Origin: Agrococcus beijingensis | Lineage (GTDB): Bacteria; Actinomycetota; Actinomycetes; Actinomycetales; Microbacteriaceae | Assembly (NCBI RefSeq): GCF_030758955.1 | Contig: NZ_CP132360.1 | Coordinates: forward strand, 546,447-610,446 | Length of the DNA stretch: 64,000 nucleotides | Direction of reading: 5' to 3' | Shown: positions 1 through 8,542 of the stretch, in pieces | Layout of the letters: every line of letters starts with the position of its first letter | Position numbering within the stretch: position 1 is the first letter of the stretch | The notes under the pieces: generated by a model | Databases searched by the model: none | What the model was told of the DNA's origin: nothing | What the model saw: only the letters and a program-made list of their open reading frames with translations | Made by a program: the position numbers and the translations under genes

Positions 1-1
1 C

Positions 2-3000
2 TCGATCGGCCGCGACGCGAAGAACGACATCGTGCTCGCCGACCAGCTGGTCTCGAAGCGCCACGCGCGCATCGAGGTGGGCACGCACATCGAGGTCGTC
101 GACCTGAACTCCGCCAACGGCGTCGTCGTCGACGGCGGCCTCGTCTCGCGCCTGCGCGTGGTGCCGGGCGCGGTCTTCACCCTCGGGGACACGGCACTGA
201 CGGTCGACCTCGTCGGCGTCTTTGACGCATCCGGCCCCGATCCGGTGCTCGAGCGCGGCGGGGCCCTCATGTTCAACCGCTCGCCCCGCGTCGAGGCCCG
301 CTACCCGGGCACCGACCACAAGGGCCCGCGGATGCCGAAGGAGATCATCCAGCGGCTCTTCCCCTGGCCGATGCTCGTCACGCCGATCCTGCTCGCAGGC
401 GCGATGTTCGCGCTGACGAACAACCCGCGCTCGATCCTCATCGCGCTCATGACGCCGCTCATGCTGCTGGGCAACTTCATCAACATGAAGACCCAGAACG
501 GCCAGAAGCAGAAGTTCGAGGTCGAGATGTTCGAGGGGCGGTACGAGGAGCTCGAGGAGATCCTCTACCGCGAGAAGCCCAAGGAGGAGGCGGTCCGCAA
601 CCTCGAGGTGCCGCCGGTCGCCGAGGTCTTCGAGCACGCGATGCGGCTCGGCCCGATGCTCTGGACCCGCAGGCCCGAGCACTGGAACTTCCTGTCGGTG
701 CGCCTCGGCACGTGCCGTGCGGAGTCGCGCAACACCATCAAGGAGGACGAGGTCCAGGACGGCCTGGCCGAGTACCTCGAGCGCGTCGAGCGGCTGCGCG
801 AGCGCTACCGCTACGTCGACGACGTGCCGATCGTCGAGTCGTTCTCGTCGGCGGGCTCGATCGGCATCGCCGGCCCCAAGTCGCTGGCGGCGGATGCGCT
901 GCGCGGCATGGCCGTGCAGCTCTACGGGCTGCACGCCCCCAACGAGGTCGTGACGGTCGCCATCTGCGACCCGGAGTGGACCGGCGAGCTCGAGTGGATG
1001 AAGTGGCTGCCCCACACCACCAGCGAGACCAGCCCCTTCAAGGACATGCCGCTCGCCGACTCGGCGACCGCCGGCACAGCCCTGCTGAACGCGCTCGAGG
1101 AGCTCGTGCTGGGCCGCTCGAAGCAGGCCTCGCCCGACCGCAAGACGCCGTTCGACGAGGACTGGGACCCGATGCGGTACGGCTCCGACGTCGAGCGGGC
1201 CGCGAAGGACACCGTCACCCCGATCCAGACGTCGGTGGTGCTGATCGTCACGAACGACGCGCCGGTCGACCGGCCCAGGCTCACGCAGATCCTCGAGCGC
1301 GGCTCGGCCGTGGGCGTCTACGGCGTGTTCGTCGCCCCCGCCGTCGAGTCGCTGCCGGCGGTCTGCCGCAGCTTCATCGACGTCACCGCCGGGCTCGAGT
1401 CGGCGCGGGTCGGCACCGTGCGCTCCGGCGTCGACTACGACGACGTCAAGGTCGAGGGCGTCTCCGGCGAGTACATGCAGATGCTCGCGAAGCGCCTCGC
1501 CCCCGTCGTCGACGCGAGCATCGTGATCAACGACTCCTCCGACATCCCCGACTCCGTCATGTTCCTGTCGCTCGTCGGCGCAGAGCTCGCGGACGACTCG
1601 AACGCGGTGATCGAGCGCTGGCGTCAGAACAACACCATCCTCGACCGCTCCGGCGGCCCCAAGCCGCGTCTCAAGAAGGCCGGCAACCTGCGCGCGATCA
1701 TGGGTCAGGGCGCCACCGACGCGATGACCCTCGACCTGCGCACGCAGGGCCCGCACGCGCTCGTCGGCGGCACGACCGGCGCCGGCAAGTCGGAGTTCCT
1801 GCAGGCGTGGGTGCTGGGCATGGCGACCGCGCACAGCCCCGACCGCGTCACCTTCCTGTTCGTCGACTACAAGGGCGGATCGGCCTTCGCCGACTGCGTC
1901 GAGCTGCCGCATTGCGTGGGCCTCGTCACCGACCTCAGCCCGCACCTGGTGCGCCGGGCGCTGACGAGCCTGCGCGCCGAGCTGCACCACCGCGAGCACC
2001 TGCTCAACCGCAAGAAGGCGAAGGACCTGCTCGAGCTCGAGAAGCGGCAGGATCCCGAGACCCCGCCGGCGCTCGTGCTCGTGATCGACGAGTTCGCGGC
2101 GCTCGCGGGCGAGGTGCCCGAGTTCGTCGACGGCGTCGTCGACATCGCGCAGCGCGGCCGCTCGCTCGGCATCCACCTGATCATGGCCACGCAGCGCCCG
2201 GCCGGCGTGATCAAGGACAACCTGCGCGCCAACACGAACCTGCGTGTGGCGCTGCGCATGGCCGACGAGTCCGACTCGAAGGACGTCGTCGACGACCCGG
2301 TGGCGGCGTCGTTCCCGGCCTCGATCCCCGGCCGCGGCATCGCCAAGACCGGCCCCGGCCGACTGGTGCCCTTCCAGTCGGCCTACGCCGGCGGCTGGAC
2401 CACCGACGAGGTGCAGGCCGCCGACGTGAAGGTGGCCGAGCTGCGCTTCGGCTCGGTGCAGCGCTGGGAGCCCGAGTCGGCGCCCGAGTCCGACGCGCAC
2501 GACGAGGATCTCGGCCCCACCGACCAGAAGCGCATCGTGCGCACGCTCATCGCGGCGACCAGGCAGGCGCGCATCCCGGCGCCGCGGCGGCCCTGGCTCG
2601 ACGACCTCGAGACGACCGTCGACCTGCGCGACCTGGCGCTCGACGGCGACGGCCGCATCGTGCTGGGCAAGGCCGACGTGCCGGAGCGGCAGCGGCAGGA
2701 CGCCGTCCACTTCCACCCCGACCGCGACGGCTCGATGCTCGTCTACGGCACCTCGGGCTCCGGCAAGTCGACGCTGCTGAAGACCATCGGCATCGCCGCC
2801 GGCATGCGCCCCGAGCTCAGCCACGCCGAGATCTACGGCCTCGACTTCGCCTCCGGCGCCCTCAAGTCGCTCGAGATCCTGCCGCACGTCGGCTCGATCA
2901 TCGCCGGCGACGACGCCGAGCGCGTGCAGCGCCTGCTGCGCTCGCTCGGGCGCGAGCTCGACCGCCGCGGCAAGGCGTTCGCGGCGGCGAGCGCGGCCAG

Positions 3001-4237
3001 CCTCACCGAGTACCGCGAGCTGGTCGACCCGAAGGCGAGCCGCATCTTCCTGCTGCTCGACAACTTCCCGCAGTTCAAGGCCGAGTGGGAGGTCACGAGC
3101 GCCCGCTCGCCGTTCTACCAGGTGTTCATGCGCATCCTCGGCGAAGGCCGGCCGCTCGGCATCCACGCGGTCGTGACCGCCGACCGCTCGGGCGCCGTGC
3201 CGACCGCGGTGAGCTCGAACATCTCGCGCCGCGTGGTGCTGCGGCTCTCGGACGAGTCGGGCTACATGCTCGTCGGTGCGCCGAAGGACATCCTCGACGA
3301 CCAGTCGGCGCCCGGCCGCGGCATCGTCGACGGCCTCGAGATGCAGGTCGCCACCCTTGGCGGCACGCCCAACGTGGCCGAGCAGACGAAGCTCATGGGC
3401 CAGCTGGCGGATGCGCTGCGCACGCAGGGCGCGCAGGACGTCGAGGAGATCGGCGCGCTGCCGACGCGCCTGGCGCTCACGCAGCTGCCCGACCGCGTCG
3501 ACGACTTCCCGGTGCTCGGCGTCGCCGAGGACACCCTGGCCGCGCGCGACTTCGACCCCGTCGGCACGTTCATCGTCGCCGGGCCGCCCGCGTCGGGCAA
3601 GACGAACGCGCTGAAGGCCATGATCATCGCGGTCGAGCGCTTCGACCCGGATGTGAAGCTGTTCCACTTCGCCGGCCGCCGCTCGGTGCTGCACGACTTC
3701 CGCCCCTGGGTGCGCAGCGTCACCCGGCCCGACGCCGCGAAGGAGCTCGCGACCGAGCTCACCGAGATCGTCGGCGACGAGTCGATCCCCGGCCGCATCA
3801 TGATCGTGATCGAGAACGTGCCGCAGTTCGCCGACTCCGATGCCGAGCGGGCGCTGAAGGGCCTGTTCCAGGCGATCAACCGCAGCGACCACCTGCTCGT
3901 CGGCGACGCCGACATCACGCAGGTCACCGGCGGCTACGGGTTCATCGGCGACTTCAAGGCCGGGCGCAAGGGCATCGTGCTGAAGCCGGATGCGTACGAC
4001 GGCGACTCGGTCTTCAAGGTGCCGTTCCCGAAGGTCAAGCGCGCCGACTTCCCCGAGGGCCGCGGCATCTTCGTGCAGCAGGGACGCGCGGTCACCGTGC
4101 AGCTGCCGCTGGTGCCGGAAGACGCGGCACGGCCGCCCGCCCAGGCGCCCGTCGCCCCGCCCGCGACCGAGGGCGCGCAGAGCGCGCCGTCCCCGGTCGC
4201 CGTGGGCAGCACATCAACCGAAGGAGGCACCGCATGA
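2..4237 (+). CDS. eccC: FHA-containing type VII secretion ATPase EccC/EssC (5' end outside window)
   Basis: Membrane-bound FtsK/SpoIIIE-type motor of a type VII secretion system, which recruits WXG100 substrates and drives export. The frame is open to base 2, so the gene starts left of the window. The first visible residues form a forkhead-associated (FHA) signature (IGRDAKNDIVLAD, then SKRHARIE). Two hydrophobic segments follow (bases 365-484), then three ATPase domains. Their Walker A motifs are GGTTGAGKS (1766-1792), YGTSGSGKS (2744-2770) and GPPASGKT (3581-3604). Domain 1 has a full Walker B (LVLVIDE, 2072-2092) and MATQRP; domains 2 and 3 have LLLDN and VIEN, lacking the catalytic acid pair. 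N-terminal FHA domains are typical of firmicute EssC rather than mycobacterial EccC. The tail after about base 4125 is Pro/Ala-rich. Family assignment is very secure. Confidence 0.95.
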   Translation, partial: SIGRDAKNDIVLADQLVSKRHARIEVGTHIEVVDLNSANGVVVDGGLVSRLRVVPGAVFTLGDTALTVDLVGVFDASGPDPVLERGGALMFNRSPRVEARYPGTDHKGPRMPKEIIQRLFPWPMLVTPILLAGAMFALTNNPRSILIALMTPLMLLGNFINMKTQNGQKQKFEVEMFEGRYEELEEILYREKPKEEAVRNLEVPPVAEVFEHAMRLGPMLWTRRPEHWNFLSVRLGTCRAESRNTIKEDEVQDGLAEYLERVERLRERYRYVDDVPIVESFSSAGSIGIAGPKSLAADALRGMAVQLYGLHAPNEVVTVAICDPEWTGELEWMKWLPHTTSETSPFKDMPLADSATAGTALLNALEELVLGRSKQASPDRKTPFDEDWDPMRYGSDVERAAKDTVTPIQTSVVLIVTNDAPVDRPRLTQILERGSAVGVYGVFVAPAVESLPAVCRSFIDVTAGLESARVGTVRSGVDYDDVKVEGVSGEYMQMLAKRLAPVVDASIVINDSSDIPDSVMFLSLVGAELADDSNAVIERWRQNNTILDRSGGPKPRLKKAGNLRAIMGQGATDAMTLDLRTQGPHALVGGTTGAGKSEFLQAWVLGMATAHSPDRVTFLFVDYKGGSAFADCVELPHCVGLVTDLSPHLVRRALTSLRAELHHREHLLNRKKAKDLLELEKRQDPETPPALVLVIDEFAALAGEVPEFVDGVVDIAQRGRSLGIHLIMATQRPAGVIKDNLRANTNLRVALRMADESDSKDVVDDPVAASFPASIPGRGIAKTGPGRLVPFQSAYAGGWTTDEVQAADVKVAELRFGSVQRWEPESAPESDAHDEDLGPTDQKRIVRTLIAATRQARIPAPRRPWLDDLETTVDLRDLALDGDGRIVLGKADVPERQRQDAVHFHPDRDGSMLVYGTSGSGKSTLLKTIGIAAGMRPELSHAEIYGLDFASGALKSLEILPHVGSIIAGDDAERVQRLLRSLGRELDRRGKAFAAASAASLTEYRELVDPKASRIFLLLDNFPQFKAEWEVTSARSPFYQVFMRILGEGRPLGIHAVVTADRSGAVPTAVSSNISRRVVLRLSDESGYMLVGAPKDILDDQSAPGRGIVDGLEMQVATLGGTPNVAEQTKLMGQLADALRTQGAQDVEEIGALPTRLALTQLPDRVDDFPVLGVAEDTLAARDFDPVGTFIVAGPPASGKTNALKAMIIAVERFDPDVKLFHFAGRRSVLHDFRPWVRSVTRPDAAKELATELTEIVGDESIPGRIMIVIENVPQFADSDAERALKGLFQAINRSDHLLVGDADITQVTGGYGFIGDFKAGRKGIVLKPDAYDGDSVFKVPFPKVKRADFPEGRGIFVQQGRAVTVQLPLVPEDAARPPAQAPVAPPATEGAQSAPSPVAVGSTSTEGGTA

Positions 4238-4995
4238 GCCTGCGGCACGAGACCGCCACTGCATGGGCAGACGACCTGTCTGCCGCCGTCGAGCCACGGC
4301 TCGGCATCCTCGAGGCCTACGCGCTCCAGCGGCATCCGGATGCGCTGCAGCACATGGGGGAGGACGGCGCCGGCCTCGCGCGCGTCGCCGCCGCGAAGGG
4401 CAGCGGGATGGCGGGGCTGTGGCTGGTCCTGCCCGCGCTGCTGGCGATCGTCGCCCCGGTGATCGGCTTCGCCGCCGTCGTGGGCGACCCGGCGGGCTTC
4501 CACCGCATGGAGGCGTCGACCTCGGTGCCGATCGCCGGGGTGTGCTTCGCGATCGCCGCGGTCGTGCAGCTGGTCGCCGCGATCTGGTGGCTGCGCTCGG
4601 GCAGGGCACGCCACTACATGCTCTTCATCCTCGCCTTCGGCACCGCCGTGCTCGGCGCCGCGACGTGGTGGGTGATGGGCGCCGCGTCGTCGTTCGACGG
4701 GTTCGACGGGGCCGCGGCATGGCGCGTGCCGGTGCTGATCGCGAGCGTGCTCGGCGCGGCATACGGCGTGCTCATGCTCGCGCTCGGCAGGCCCGCGGGC
4801 GTCGACGAGGCAGCGGCCCCCGCCGGCGGCGACGGGCTGCACGCGGCGCTGGCCGCGATCCCGGGCGACGAGCTGCGGGAGATCCGCGCCGACCGCGACG
4901 CCGCGCTCGCGCGGCTCGTCGAGCGCGGGAAGCTCAGCGCCGAGGTCGCCGGGCGCGCGGCGCGCGCCGAGCTGGGCACCCTGCACCGCCTGTAG
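4234..4995 (+). CDS. T7SS-linked four-helix membrane protein
   Basis: 253-aa protein of unknown family. Hydrophobic segments lie near residues 61-83, 98-120, 128-150 and 165-185, giving a four-TM protein with a soluble N-terminal 55 residues and a charged helical C-terminal tail (ELREIRADRDAALARLVERG). The start is an ATG in the ATGA overlap with the eccC stop, preceded by a strong AAGGAGG at 4221-4227, so it is translationally coupled to the ATPase. Position suggests a membrane component or accessory of the secretion apparatus. That role is inferred from context only; it does not resemble EccB, EccD or EccE by eye. Confidence 0.8.
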   Translation: MSLRHETATAWADDLSAAVEPRLGILEAYALQRHPDALQHMGEDGAGLARVAAAKGSGMAGLWLVLPALLAIVAPVIGFAAVVGDPAGFHRMEASTSVPIAGVCFAIAAVVQLVAAIWWLRSGRARHYMLFILAFGTAVLGAATWWVMGAASSFDGFDGAAAWRVPVLIASVLGAAYGVLMLALGRPAGVDEAAAPAGGDGLHAALAAIPGDELREIRADRDAALARLVERGKLSAEVAGRAARAELGTLHRL

Positions 4996-5031
4996 CGGCG
5001 GCTGCGCGGGCGCGCATCGGCATGGGCACCT

Positions 5032-5067
5032 CTCCCCATCGCGCTCCCGAGCGGCCCCGCTTACGTT
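5032..5067 (+). promoter_or_regulatory. Promoter copy 1 of the WXG100 genes (shared motif)
   Basis: A 16-base block CTCCCCATCGCGCTCC (5032-5047) is followed 14 bases later by TACGTT (5062-5067), a plausible -10 about 55 bases before the WXG100 start. The same block recurs at 5511-5526 before the next gene with a TACGTT 15 bases downstream. Identical words at matching positions upstream of two co-functional genes mark a shared promoter and activator or sigma-factor site. Confidence 0.65.
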
Positions 5068-5122
5068 GGTTCCGAGGTGGTCCGGTCGGGCCGCGTGAAC
5101 TCGATTCGATGAGGAGACGGCT

Positions 5123-5410
5123 ATGAGCGATTTCGGAGCATCCTACGCCGAGATGGAGTCGGTGGCGGGCAAGCTCGACACGGGCAGGGAGGACATCTCG
5201 GGTGTCCTGAAGGACCTGAAGAGCCAGGTCGACACCCTGCTGGGCGAGGACTTCAAGACGCAGCACGCGTCGGGCAAGTTCGGTGAGGGCTACGAGGAGC
5301 TGACGACGGGCCTCGAGCAGGCCATCGAGGGCATCTCCGACATGGGCGAGGCGCTGCGCGGCATGATGCAGGCGATCCAGTCGCTCGACGAGCAGCTCGC
5401 CGGCAGCTGA
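5123..5410 (+). CDS. WXG100 (ESAT-6-like) family protein, lacking the central WxG
   Basis: 95-aa all-helical protein with the length and hairpin layout of the WXG100 family: small dimeric substrates of type VII secretion exported through EccC. Helix 1 is about residues 5-40, helix 2 about 55-92. The turn, where the family has Trp-x-Gly, reads DFKTQHASGKFGEGY, so the tryptophan is replaced and the glycine is displaced. There is no cysteine and no signal peptide. The start is ATG after GAGGAGACGG. A strong hairpin at 5425-5456 ends its transcript, making it its own unit between two copies of the same promoter. It sits directly downstream of the EccC motor, supporting the T7SS role. Confidence 0.85.
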   Translation: MSDFGASYAEMESVAGKLDTGREDISGVLKDLKSQVDTLLGEDFKTQHASGKFGEGYEELTTGLEQAIEGISDMGEALRGMMQAIQSLDEQLAGS

Positions 5411-5424
5411 CCGACACGCATGCT

Positions 5425-5456
5425 GCAGGGGGTCGACCGGGCGGTCGGCCCCCTGC
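5425..5456 (+). terminator. Hairpin after first WXG100 gene
   Basis: Fourteen-pair stem (5425-5438 with 5443-5456, one G-U pair) closed by a GGGC loop, 15 bases after the stop. There is no U-tract, as is common in GC-rich actinobacteria. It separates the two WXG100 transcripts. Confidence 0.7.
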
Positions 5457-5510
5457 CTGCGTGATGGGCGACGACGCAGCGGATGCGTGGGCGCACCCGG
5501 GTGGGCAGTC

Positions 5511-5547
5511 CTCCCCATCGCGCTCCATGCATCCGCCCGCATACGTT
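5511..5547 (+). promoter_or_regulatory. Promoter copy 2 of the WXG100 genes (shared motif)
   Basis: Second copy of CTCCCCATCGCGCTCC (5511-5526) with TACGTT at 5542-5547, about 45 bases before the start at 5592. See copy 1 at 5032-5067; the flanking GGGCA and the CCGC/CCCGC just before the -10 are also shared. Confidence 0.65.
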
Positions 5548-5591
5548 TGGCTCGACGCCGCGCGACCGCCGCGCAGACCCAAGGGGAGACC

Positions 5592-5900
5592 ATGACCGAT
5601 GTGCTCATCACGTTCTCGGAGCTGCTCGCGCTCCGGGAGCAGCTCGACGAGATCATCACCGAGCTCGAGGGCGCCGGCGACCGGTCGAACGAGCTCGAGA
5701 GCGCGATCGGCAGCCCCTTCGGCCGCGGCGAGCTGCGCAGCAGGGCCGGCGACTTCGAGGGGCGCTGGAACGACAAGCGCGTCGATCTCGTGCGCGACAT
5801 GACCAAGGTCCGCGACCACGTGCAGGGCGTGCTCGAGGGCTTCGCGGAGTTCGACGAGGAAGCCGCGCGCGAGCTCGAAGCCGCCGCTGCGGCCGCCTGA
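5592..5900 (+). CDS. WXG100-like small helical protein, second T7SS substrate or partner
   Basis: 102-aa, highly charged helical protein (MTDVLITFSELLALREQLDE...). Two long helices flank a central DFEGRWNDKR, which supplies a tryptophan near the family's WxG position but no following glycine at +2. The C-terminus FDEEAARELE is acidic and loosely fits the YxxxD/E-type export signal, with Phe for Tyr. It starts at ATG 5592 after AAGGGGAG. It has its own copy of the promoter found before the 5123 gene and is followed 25 bases later by the large substrate-like gene. It is probably a partner or chaperone of that protein, or a co-secreted WXG100. Family membership is likely but less clear than for 5123. 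Confidence 0.7.
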   Translation: MTDVLITFSELLALREQLDEIITELEGAGDRSNELESAIGSPFGRGELRSRAGDFEGRWNDKRVDLVRDMTKVRDHVQGVLEGFAEFDEEAARELEAAAAAA

Positions 5901-5925
5901 CCACCGGATCACGAGGAGCACGACC

Positions 5926-7143
5926 ATGGGGAACCCCGGACCGCAGTCGCCCAAGGGCCGCTGGATCGACGAGGTCGCCGGCGATGCCGGGCACATCGTC
6001 GAGCGCGGCAACGACATCCGGCGCCTCGGTGAGGCGATGATCTCGAGCGCGACGCTGCTCGAGCAGGTGAAGAGCGGCGCCGACGGCCAGCAGGGCCTCG
6101 CGGTCGACAAGCTGCGCGAGGTCGTCGGCGAGACCTACGGCCTGCTGCGCCAGGGCGGCGAGCTCTACAAGCCGACCGGCCCCGTGCTCGCCGCCTACGG
6201 CGAGGTGCTCGCCGACGTGCAGCCGAGGATCAAGGGCCACGTCGATGCCTGCGAGACGCTCTGGGCGACCTTCCAGTCGCTGCCCGGCTCGGTCGAGCCG
6301 CGCGGCACCGGCGGCTGGTTCCAGCCCGACGCCGACAGTCCCGAGGCCGAGCAGCAGGCCGACGAGGATGCCGCGAAGCTCGCCGCCTACAACGCCTGGG
6401 AGGCCGAGGCCGGCTACTGGGACAACGACTACGACACCTGGGAGGACGCGTTCGACCAGGCGGTGAACGACATCGGCGGCGTGCTCGAGGGCAAGGTCGA
6501 GGACGGCTTCTGGGACAACGTCGACGGCTTCGTCGCCAGCCTGCAGAAGGTGCTCAGCTGGGCTGGCCTGGTCGTCGGCATCCTGGCGCTCATCTTCGCC
6601 GGGCCGATCCTGGCGCTCATCGGCGGCATCATCGGCCTGATCGCGCTGGGGCTGACGATCTACCAGTTCCTCCGCGCCGACGCGGGGGTCTTCCAGCTGG
6701 TGATGGCCGTCGTCGGGGTGATCCCCTTCGGCAAGCTGAGCAAGATCGTCGGCGGCGAGTTCCGCTTCGTCGACGACATGTTCGGGGGCGCGTTCGGCGG
6801 CAAGGCCTGGTCCGAGGCCGGTTCGCAGGTGAGCGAGCTCGGCTACGCCTACCTCTTCCACGGCCGCGGCGCCTCGGGCGCGCTCGGCTCGCTGCGGCAG
6901 TTCGCCACGGGCAACAACCCCAACGGCTTCGCCGACATCATGACGCGCGTCATCACCGGCAAGGACGTCGCCGCCTACAGCGCCTACGGCAGCATCGCGA
7001 CGACCGGCCAGGGCCTCGCCGCGGCCTGGGATGTCATGCACAGCCTGATGGGCGTGCCGCTCAAGTACGACGGCTGGATCTCGCTCTTCACCGGTCATGA
7101 GACGATCAAGAAGAAGGTTCCCGCGTTCGACGTCCTCTGGTGA
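5926..7143 (+). CDS. Putative T7SS substrate with helical N-terminus and central membrane segments
   Basis: 405-aa protein. Residues 1 to about 130 are helical and resemble the LXG/WXG-like N-terminal domains of large type VII substrates. Next comes an acidic stretch rich in Glu, Asp, Tyr and Trp (about 140-200), then two adjoining hydrophobic segments (about 210-232 and 233-250) and a third (VFQLVMAVVGVIPFG). The last 130 residues are Gly/Ala-rich and globular-looking, with no catalytic motif I recognise. RBS GAGGAG precedes ATG 5926. It is in an operon with the WXG100-like gene upstream and overlaps the next gene. It could be an effector, a channel-like secreted protein or a membrane accessory. 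Function is unknown. Confidence 0.75.
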   Translation: MGNPGPQSPKGRWIDEVAGDAGHIVERGNDIRRLGEAMISSATLLEQVKSGADGQQGLAVDKLREVVGETYGLLRQGGELYKPTGPVLAAYGEVLADVQPRIKGHVDACETLWATFQSLPGSVEPRGTGGWFQPDADSPEAEQQADEDAAKLAAYNAWEAEAGYWDNDYDTWEDAFDQAVNDIGGVLEGKVEDGFWDNVDGFVASLQKVLSWAGLVVGILALIFAGPILALIGGIIGLIALGLTIYQFLRADAGVFQLVMAVVGVIPFGKLSKIVGGEFRFVDDMFGGAFGGKAWSEAGSQVSELGYAYLFHGRGASGALGSLRQFATGNNPNGFADIMTRVITGKDVAAYSAYGSIATTGQGLAAAWDVMHSLMGVPLKYDGWISLFTGHETIKKKVPAFDVLW

Positions 7144-7847
7144 TCGGTCGCGACGGGATGAGCGGAGCGGGGACGCCGGAGATGACGATCGATCAGTGGC
7201 GCAGCACCGCATCGACCGATCGCCCGGGCTGGCTCGCGATGCCGCGGCTCGGCGACGAGGCAGCCGATGCCGCCTGGCTCGCCGATCGCATCGCAGGCGC
7301 GCGCGTCGCCTTCGGCGAGCGCTGGAGCGACCAGCACGAGCAGCTGGTGCCAGAGCTGCTGCGCGCGGGCCTCGACCGGCGCGAGCAGGGCGACCTCTTC
7401 GCCTGGCAGGTCTGGCCGCTGGCGCTGCCGATCTTCGCGACCGTGCAGGCGCGCATCATGCCGAGCGGCCTGGTGCCCCGGTGGAGTGAGCACGACGGCA
7501 GCCTGCAGCCGATCTCGAGCGCGGGCCTCGGCGAGGGCGTGCAGCTGCTCGCCACGGCACCGCTGCCGGGCTACGAGCGGGCAGTGCTGGGCTCGACCGC
7601 GTTCGTGTTCGACGACGGCGACTCCGCGGTGATGATCGCGCTGGCGCCGACGCCGCAGGAGCTGATGGCGCTGGCCGCGTCGGGCCTCCGGCAGGTCGTC
7701 GACCGCATGGAGGTCACGCGCCCCGACGGCTCGCGCTTCATCGGTCTCCCATCGGAGCGGTTCGTCGTCGAGGCCGACGGCTGGCACGCGCAGAGCGGCC
7801 CCTCGGGGCCGCGAAGCACGACGGAAGGCACGACGGAGGCACGATGA
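7140..7847 (+). CDS. T7SS-locus protein of unknown function
   Basis: 235 aa if started at the GTG that overlaps the preceding stop (GTGA, a coupling pattern used repeatedly in this window); in-frame ATGs at 7158 and 7182 are alternatives, and none has a clear Shine-Dalgarno. The protein is soluble, with no signal peptide or TM segment, rich in Trp and charged residues, with a predicted mixed alpha/beta core around residues 85-200. No family is recognised. It overlaps both neighbours by four bases, so it belongs to the operon with the putative substrate at 5926 and the 7844 protein. It may be an immunity, chaperone or accessory factor (inference from position only). Confidence 0.7.
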   Translation: MIGRDGMSGAGTPEMTIDQWRSTASTDRPGWLAMPRLGDEAADAAWLADRIAGARVAFGERWSDQHEQLVPELLRAGLDRREQGDLFAWQVWPLALPIFATVQARIMPSGLVPRWSEHDGSLQPISSAGLGEGVQLLATAPLPGYERAVLGSTAFVFDDGDSAVMIALAPTPQELMALAASGLRQVVDRMEVTRPDGSRFIGLPSERFVVEADGWHAQSGPSGPRSTTEGTTEAR

Positions 7848-8470
7848 GCGACCTGGCCAACGACCTGCGGGCGGCGCTCGGCGCCACCCCCGACCCCGAG
7901 TTCACGATGGAGCTGCCGCCCGGCTGGGCACGGCACGCGCCCGACCAGGCCACGCAGCAGCAGATGCTGGCGGGCATCAAGACCCGCATGATGCAGGCGC
8001 ACCGCCCCGACCTGTTCGCGCAGGCGCAGTCGATGCTCAAGGACTCGTTCGAGAGCATGCGCCGCGGCGACGTCGTCGCGTTCTTCTCGGCCACCGAGCA
8101 GGGCGACGACACGCTCTGGCTGCCCGCGTCGATCCTCGCGTCGGTGCGCAGGGCGCAGACCGACGTGACCCTCGACGAGGTGGTGCGCCACGCCATCCTC
8201 GAGTACGACGCGACCGCCCTCGACGACGCCAAGCGCATCGTGCGCTTCGAGCGCGACGCGCTCGAGACGGTGCAGGACGAGCAGGTGCGCGTGCTGACCG
8301 TCGTCTACCTGACGCCGATCCCCGGCACCCAGCGCCGACGCGCGCTGCAGCTGACGGCGACGATCAGCCGGCCCGTCGACATGGAGGCCGACGACCCGGC
8401 CATCGACGCGCAGCGGCTGCTGTTCGACGCGTGCGTCTCGACGTTGCGCTGGCTGCGCCCCGCGCGCTGA
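7844..8470 (+). CDS. T7SS-locus protein, possible Mog1/PsbP-like fold
   Basis: 208-aa soluble protein starting at ATG in an ATGA overlap with the gene before it. The N-terminal [13 protein letters not shown] and the late segment ending in [15 protein letters not shown] recall Mog1/PsbP-like (DUF1795-type) proteins, which begin with a 'f-lPpGW' strand and end with a helix carrying S-hydrophobic residues. This is pattern memory, not a search. It is the last gene of the T7SS block; the rpsL promoter begins about 40 bases later. No signal peptide, cysteine motif or nuclease motif is seen. Function is unknown, likely tied to the substrate at 5926. Confidence 0.7.
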   Translation: MSDLANDLRAALGATPDPEFTMELPPGWARHAPDQATQQQMLAGIKTRMMQAHRPDLFAQAQSMLKDSFESMRRGDVVAFFSATEQGDDTLWLPASILASVRRAQTDVTLDEVVRHAILEYDATALDDAKRIVRFERDALETVQDEQVRVLTVVYLTPIPGTQRRRALQLTATISRPVDMEADDPAIDAQRLLFDACVSTLRWLRPAR

Positions 8471-8512
8471 GCGGTCCGCGCTCGCAGCGCTCTCCCGGCC
8501 GCGGGGCCCTGC

Positions 8513-8542
8513 TTGACCGTGCATGGGGAGTGGCCCTATTCT
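8513..8542 (+). promoter_or_regulatory. rpsL promoter and leader
   Basis: TTGACC (8513-8518), 18-base spacer, TATTCT (8537-8542) is a clear vegetative promoter. Transcription would start near 8549, leaving a leader of about 200 bases before rpsL (8752). The leader holds several short GC-rich inverted repeats but no riboswitch I recognise. Confidence 0.75.

Noticed and set aside
712..4995. Very long open frames overlapping known genes in other frames (e.g. 712-4995 on +, 9099-11870, 17298-20678 and 58747-61533 on -)
   Set aside because: They lie over well-supported genes, are Arg/Ala/Gly/Pro-rich, show no family motifs and arise from the lack of stop codons in GC-rich DNA.
5926..7143. A nuclease or ADP-ribosyl toxin domain at the C-terminus of the putative T7SS cargo
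   Set aside because: I saw no HNH, GH-E, RSE or similar catalytic pattern; left as unknown.
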